A stretch of 15,374 bases of DNA from Gaiellales bacterium. Its GTDB lineage: Bacteria > Actinomycetota > Thermoleophilia > Gaiellales > F1-60-MAGs149. The stretch covers positions 1 to 15,374 of the forward strand of contig JAURLF010000117.1 of the NCBI GenBank assembly GCA_030831375.1, in the 5' to 3' direction. Shown here piece after piece: positions 13,525 to 15,374 of the stretch (positions within the stretch are counted from its first letter, which is position 1; each line of letters opens with the position of its first letter). The position numbers and the translations under genes are program-made. The notes below the pieces were generated by a model, which saw only the letters and a program-made list of their open reading frames with translations, searched no databases and was not told the origin of the DNA.

Positions 13525-14852
13525 GCCGGCGGCGGCGCGAAGAACGATTCGGGCAGCTGGCGCAGGGTCGCGCCGCAGTCGGTGCTGCCCTTGCTCTTCG
13601 GCTTCGCGCGGTAGCCCGGGCCGATCATCGCCGCCTGGTCGCGCAGGGCCCGGGCCTGCGCGGCGGAGAAGCCCGTGCCCCACTTCATCGTCTTGGGGTT
13701 GTAGCCCTCGGCGCCGAACGGGAACATCGGGCCCGAGATGACGATCTGCACGACGGGCGTGAGGCCCGGTCCGATCGCCGTCAGCCGGTACCTGCGGATC
13801 TTCGAGATGCCGTTGCGGCTCTTCGAGCCGCCCTTCTTCGAGATCTCGTAGCAGAACGTGCCGTTCGGGGGCTGGGTCAGGACGCCCATGATCCGCCGCC
13901 AGCCGGGGCCGTAGTCGGAGTCGAACGTGTCGATGTAGACGTTGCGCCCGTACACGTCCGTCGGCGCGCCGTAGCGGTTGCCGGGGCCGTAGACCCCGTA
14001 GCCGCTGAAGGTGAGGGAGCCGAAGATCAGCGGGTAGTGCTTGCGCTTCAGATACCCCTGGTAGCCGCCGGGGCTGAACTTCGACCAGCGCGTGTACCCG
14101 AGCAGCTGGGGGGCGCCGGTGAAGGCCTGCTCGCCGAGGGGCGGGAGGTTGAAGCCCGGGACCGTCGGCGGGGCGTTCCGATGCGCCCAGGAGGGGCGCC
14201 CGGTGGCGGCGGCGTCGTCCGTCCACGTCGAGACGTACAGGGTCAGCCCGTTCTCGCCGGGCGTGCCGCCGAAGTCCGTGACCTTCTTGGCGACCCGCTG
14301 CACGACCCAGGACCGGGACCAGCGGCTCTCGGCCACCCGGCAGAAGGCCCCCTTGGCGAACGACGGATCCATCCCGTCCCACGGGCCCCACGGGCAGGCC
14401 CTCGTCGACGTGGCCTTGCGGACCGCGGCGACGGGCTCCTCGTTGGCCGCGACGACCCGGGTGCCGCCGTAGGCAACCTTCGCGTCCCGGGCACCCGGAT
14501 CGGGGCCGTAGACGGTGACGGTGCGCGGGTCGCCGTTCATGTCGTGGAAGCCGATGACGAGGGTCGAGCGCCGATCCCCGTCGACGACGACGTCCATCGG
14601 CTCGCCGGCGACCGCCCGGGTGCCCCGCCCGGTGCGGCAGGACGGCAGGGCCGCCGACACGGGTGCCTCGTCGGGGGCGACCAGGCGGGCCTGCAGCCCC
14701 TTCGCCGCGGGGCTGCACGGGTACGTCACCTCGACCGTGATCGGCTTCGACGGGTCGGCCGTGCCGACGTCCTGCGCGCCGTGCGCGGTTGCGGTCGCCG
14801 CGAGCAGGACGAGCGGGCAGAGCAGGGCGAGGAGACGGCGGACGGGGGGCAC
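13521..14852 (-). CDS. Secreted protein of unknown function with six cysteines
   Basis: A 443-residue protein that I cannot assign to a family. It begins with a Sec signal peptide, MPPVRRLLALLCPLVLLAAT, likely cleaved after AHGA (about residue 26). Cys12 lies inside the hydrophobic core without a proper lipobox, so a lipoprotein is unlikely. The mature part has six cysteines (46, 72, 153, 171, 334, 426), enough for three disulfides. It is rich in Gly, Tyr, Trp and Pro (for example FSGYGVYGPGNRYG, 282-295), suggesting a beta-rich extracellular fold with two or more domains. The GTG at 14852 is chosen because TATGAT lies six bases upstream and the signal peptide starts there; extension further upstream is Arg/Pro-rich. 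A basic GGSKSRNGISKIRRYR patch (341-356) is notable. Its stop overlaps the AEC stop. Confidence 0.8.
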   Translation of the reverse strand: MPPVRRLLALLCPLVLLAATATAHGAQDVGTADPSKPITVEVTYPCSPAAKGLQARLVAPDEAPVSAALPSCRTGRGTRAVAGEPMDVVVDGDRRSTLVIGFHDMNGDPRTVTVYGPDPGARDAKVAYGGTRVVAANEEPVAAVRKATSTRACPWGPWDGMDPSFAKGAFCRVAESRWSRSWVVQRVAKKVTDFGGTPGENGLTLYVSTWTDDAAATGRPSWAHRNAPPTVPGFNLPPLGEQAFTGAPQLLGYTRWSKFSPGGYQGYLKRKHYPLIFGSLTFSGYGVYGPGNRYGAPTDVYGRNVYIDTFDSDYGPGWRRIMGVLTQPPNGTFCYEISKKGGSKSRNGISKIRRYRLTAIGPGLTPVVQIVISGPMFPFGAEGYNPKTMKWGTGFSAAQARALRDQAAMIGPGYRAKPKSKGSTDCGATLRQLPESFFAPPPA

Positions 14853-14858
14853 CGACCG

Positions 14859-14864
14859 ATCATA
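14859..14864 (-). promoter_or_regulatory. -10 box TATGAT of the secreted-protein gene, leaderless type
   Basis: TATGAT is close to consensus TATAAT and is followed by six bases and the GTG at 14852, with no Shine-Dalgarno sequence. It lies in the 41-base gap after the class II aldolase gene, so the secreted protein has its own promoter. It is the strongest leaderless promoter in the window. Confidence 0.6.
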
Positions 14865-14893
14865 GGCCCCGTCCGCGCGGGCGGAGCCGGGCC

Positions 14894-15374
14894 TCAGGAC
14901 ATCGGGATCTGCCGCAGGATGTGCGGCTCGACCCGGTCGAAGATCTCGTCGAGCGACTCGCCGGTGATCGTGAGGCCGTGGTTCTTGAGGCCGATGATCG
15001 CGTGACCCGGGTCGGGCTGGATGCGCACCAGGTCGGCGACGGCGTCGGCCAGCTCGGCCGTGCCGCACGGGTAGTTGATCTCCGTGGCGTCGACGCCCTC
15101 GACCCACGCGTGCACGTGGATGATCGCGCCGACGGTCGGGTGCTCGCGGTAGATCTTGAAGTGCTCGATCGCGTCGACGGACACGCGGCGCGGCTCGATG
15201 CCGGGCGGCACCGACATCACCATCGCCTGGCGCTCCGCGTCGTAGTCGGTGACGAGCAGCATGTCGCGGCCGATCTCCCGCAGGTTCGACTTGTCGACGC
15301 CCGAGGCGCTCATCCAGAAGCGCAGGTCGTCCTTGCGGGCCGACAGGTTGCCGTACGACAGGCCGCCGATCGAG
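14894..15374 (-). CDS. Class II aldolase/adducin-family protein (5' end outside window)
   Basis: The visible 159 residues are the C-terminal three quarters of a class II aldolase-type enzyme; the frame is open to the right edge, so the true start is outside. GLSYGNLSAR (4-13) is the family's phosphate/substrate-binding start, followed by FWMSASGVDKSNL. The metal site is visible as IIHVHAW (His86 and His88) with the third histidine in LKNHGLTI (His132). Family members are zinc aldolases acting on sugar phosphates (fuculose- or rhamnulose-1-phosphate type), ribulose-5-phosphate epimerases, or decarboxylases. This one has no context to choose among them. An internal ATG at 15313 should not be taken as the start because the GNLSAR motif lies upstream of it. 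The gene is short of the secreted-protein start by 41 bases on the same strand. Confidence 0.88.
   Translation of the reverse strand, partial: SIGGLSYGNLSARKDDLRFWMSASGVDKSNLREIGRDMLLVTDYDAERQAMVMSVPPGIEPRRVSVDAIEHFKIYREHPTVGAIIHVHAWVEGVDATEINYPCGTAELADAVADLVRIQPDPGHAIIGLKNHGLTITGESLDEIFDRVEPHILRQIPMS

Noticed and set aside
12271..14718. Long minus-strand frame of 815 codons spanning the epimerase and AEC genes and the secreted-protein gene
   Set aside because: It is a shifted frame of the secreted-protein gene and antisense to the others; Arg/His/Asp-rich without any domain.
15311..15313. ATG as start of the class II aldolase gene
   Set aside because: The frame continues upstream to the window edge and includes the conserved GNLSAR motif, so the gene starts outside the window.

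Overview
This is a gene-dense chromosomal window with very high G+C content. Third codon positions are almost all G or C, and GTG or TTG starts are common. It carries ordinary actinobacterial genes with no insertion sequence, phage gene, tRNA, rRNA or CRISPR array. The gene families, the composition and several -10-like boxes (TANNNT) placed just ahead of start codons suggest a high-GC actinobacterium. A lineage such as Thermoleophilia/Solirubrobacterales is my guess and cannot be proven from the sequence.

Layout. The left edge (minus strand) holds the 5' part of a thioredoxin-fold protein of the YbbN/CnoX type. It is divergent from a plus-strand MFS exporter-like transporter (420-1637). A lipid or acyl-CoA cluster follows on the plus strand: acyl-CoA dehydrogenase (1683-2837), a second acyl-CoA dehydrogenase (2863-4038) and a TetR-family regulator (4038-4637) that overlaps it by one base. 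The leader of this operon (1635-1682) contains three alternating GTGCG/CGCAC half-sites, a plausible operator for that regulator.

Converging on it is a tightly packed minus-strand operon: OsmC/Ohr-like protein (7270-6818), agmatinase-family ureohydrolase (6821-5820) and a DUF815-type AAA ATPase (5823-4639). Its genes overlap through GTGA and TTGA junctions. Divergent from OsmC, a plus-strand pair encodes two unrecognised proteins (7405-7920 and 7920-8189). The first is an acidic Glu/Ala/Pro-rich protein ending in a Cys/His cluster and a lysine tail. The second is an 89-residue protein whose start overlaps the first gene's stop.

Next come a MacB/LolD-type ABC ATPase (8281-9045) and its large FtsX-like permease (9049-11604), then an NAD-dependent epimerase (11628-12602) and an AEC-family transporter (12604-13524). 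The AEC gene meets an unrecognised secreted six-cysteine protein (minus, 14852-13521) tail to tail, with both stop codons sharing one CTAG. The right edge holds most of a class II aldolase/adducin-family enzyme (minus, 14894 to beyond the window).

There is no gene-free stretch longer than about 135 bases. I see no clear new defence or mobile system. The most interesting items are the acidic/Cys-His two-gene module, the OsmC-ureohydrolase-AAA operon, the secreted six-cysteine protein, the candidate TetR operator, the inverted repeat between two divergent promoters, and the recurring -10 boxes six bases from a start codon.
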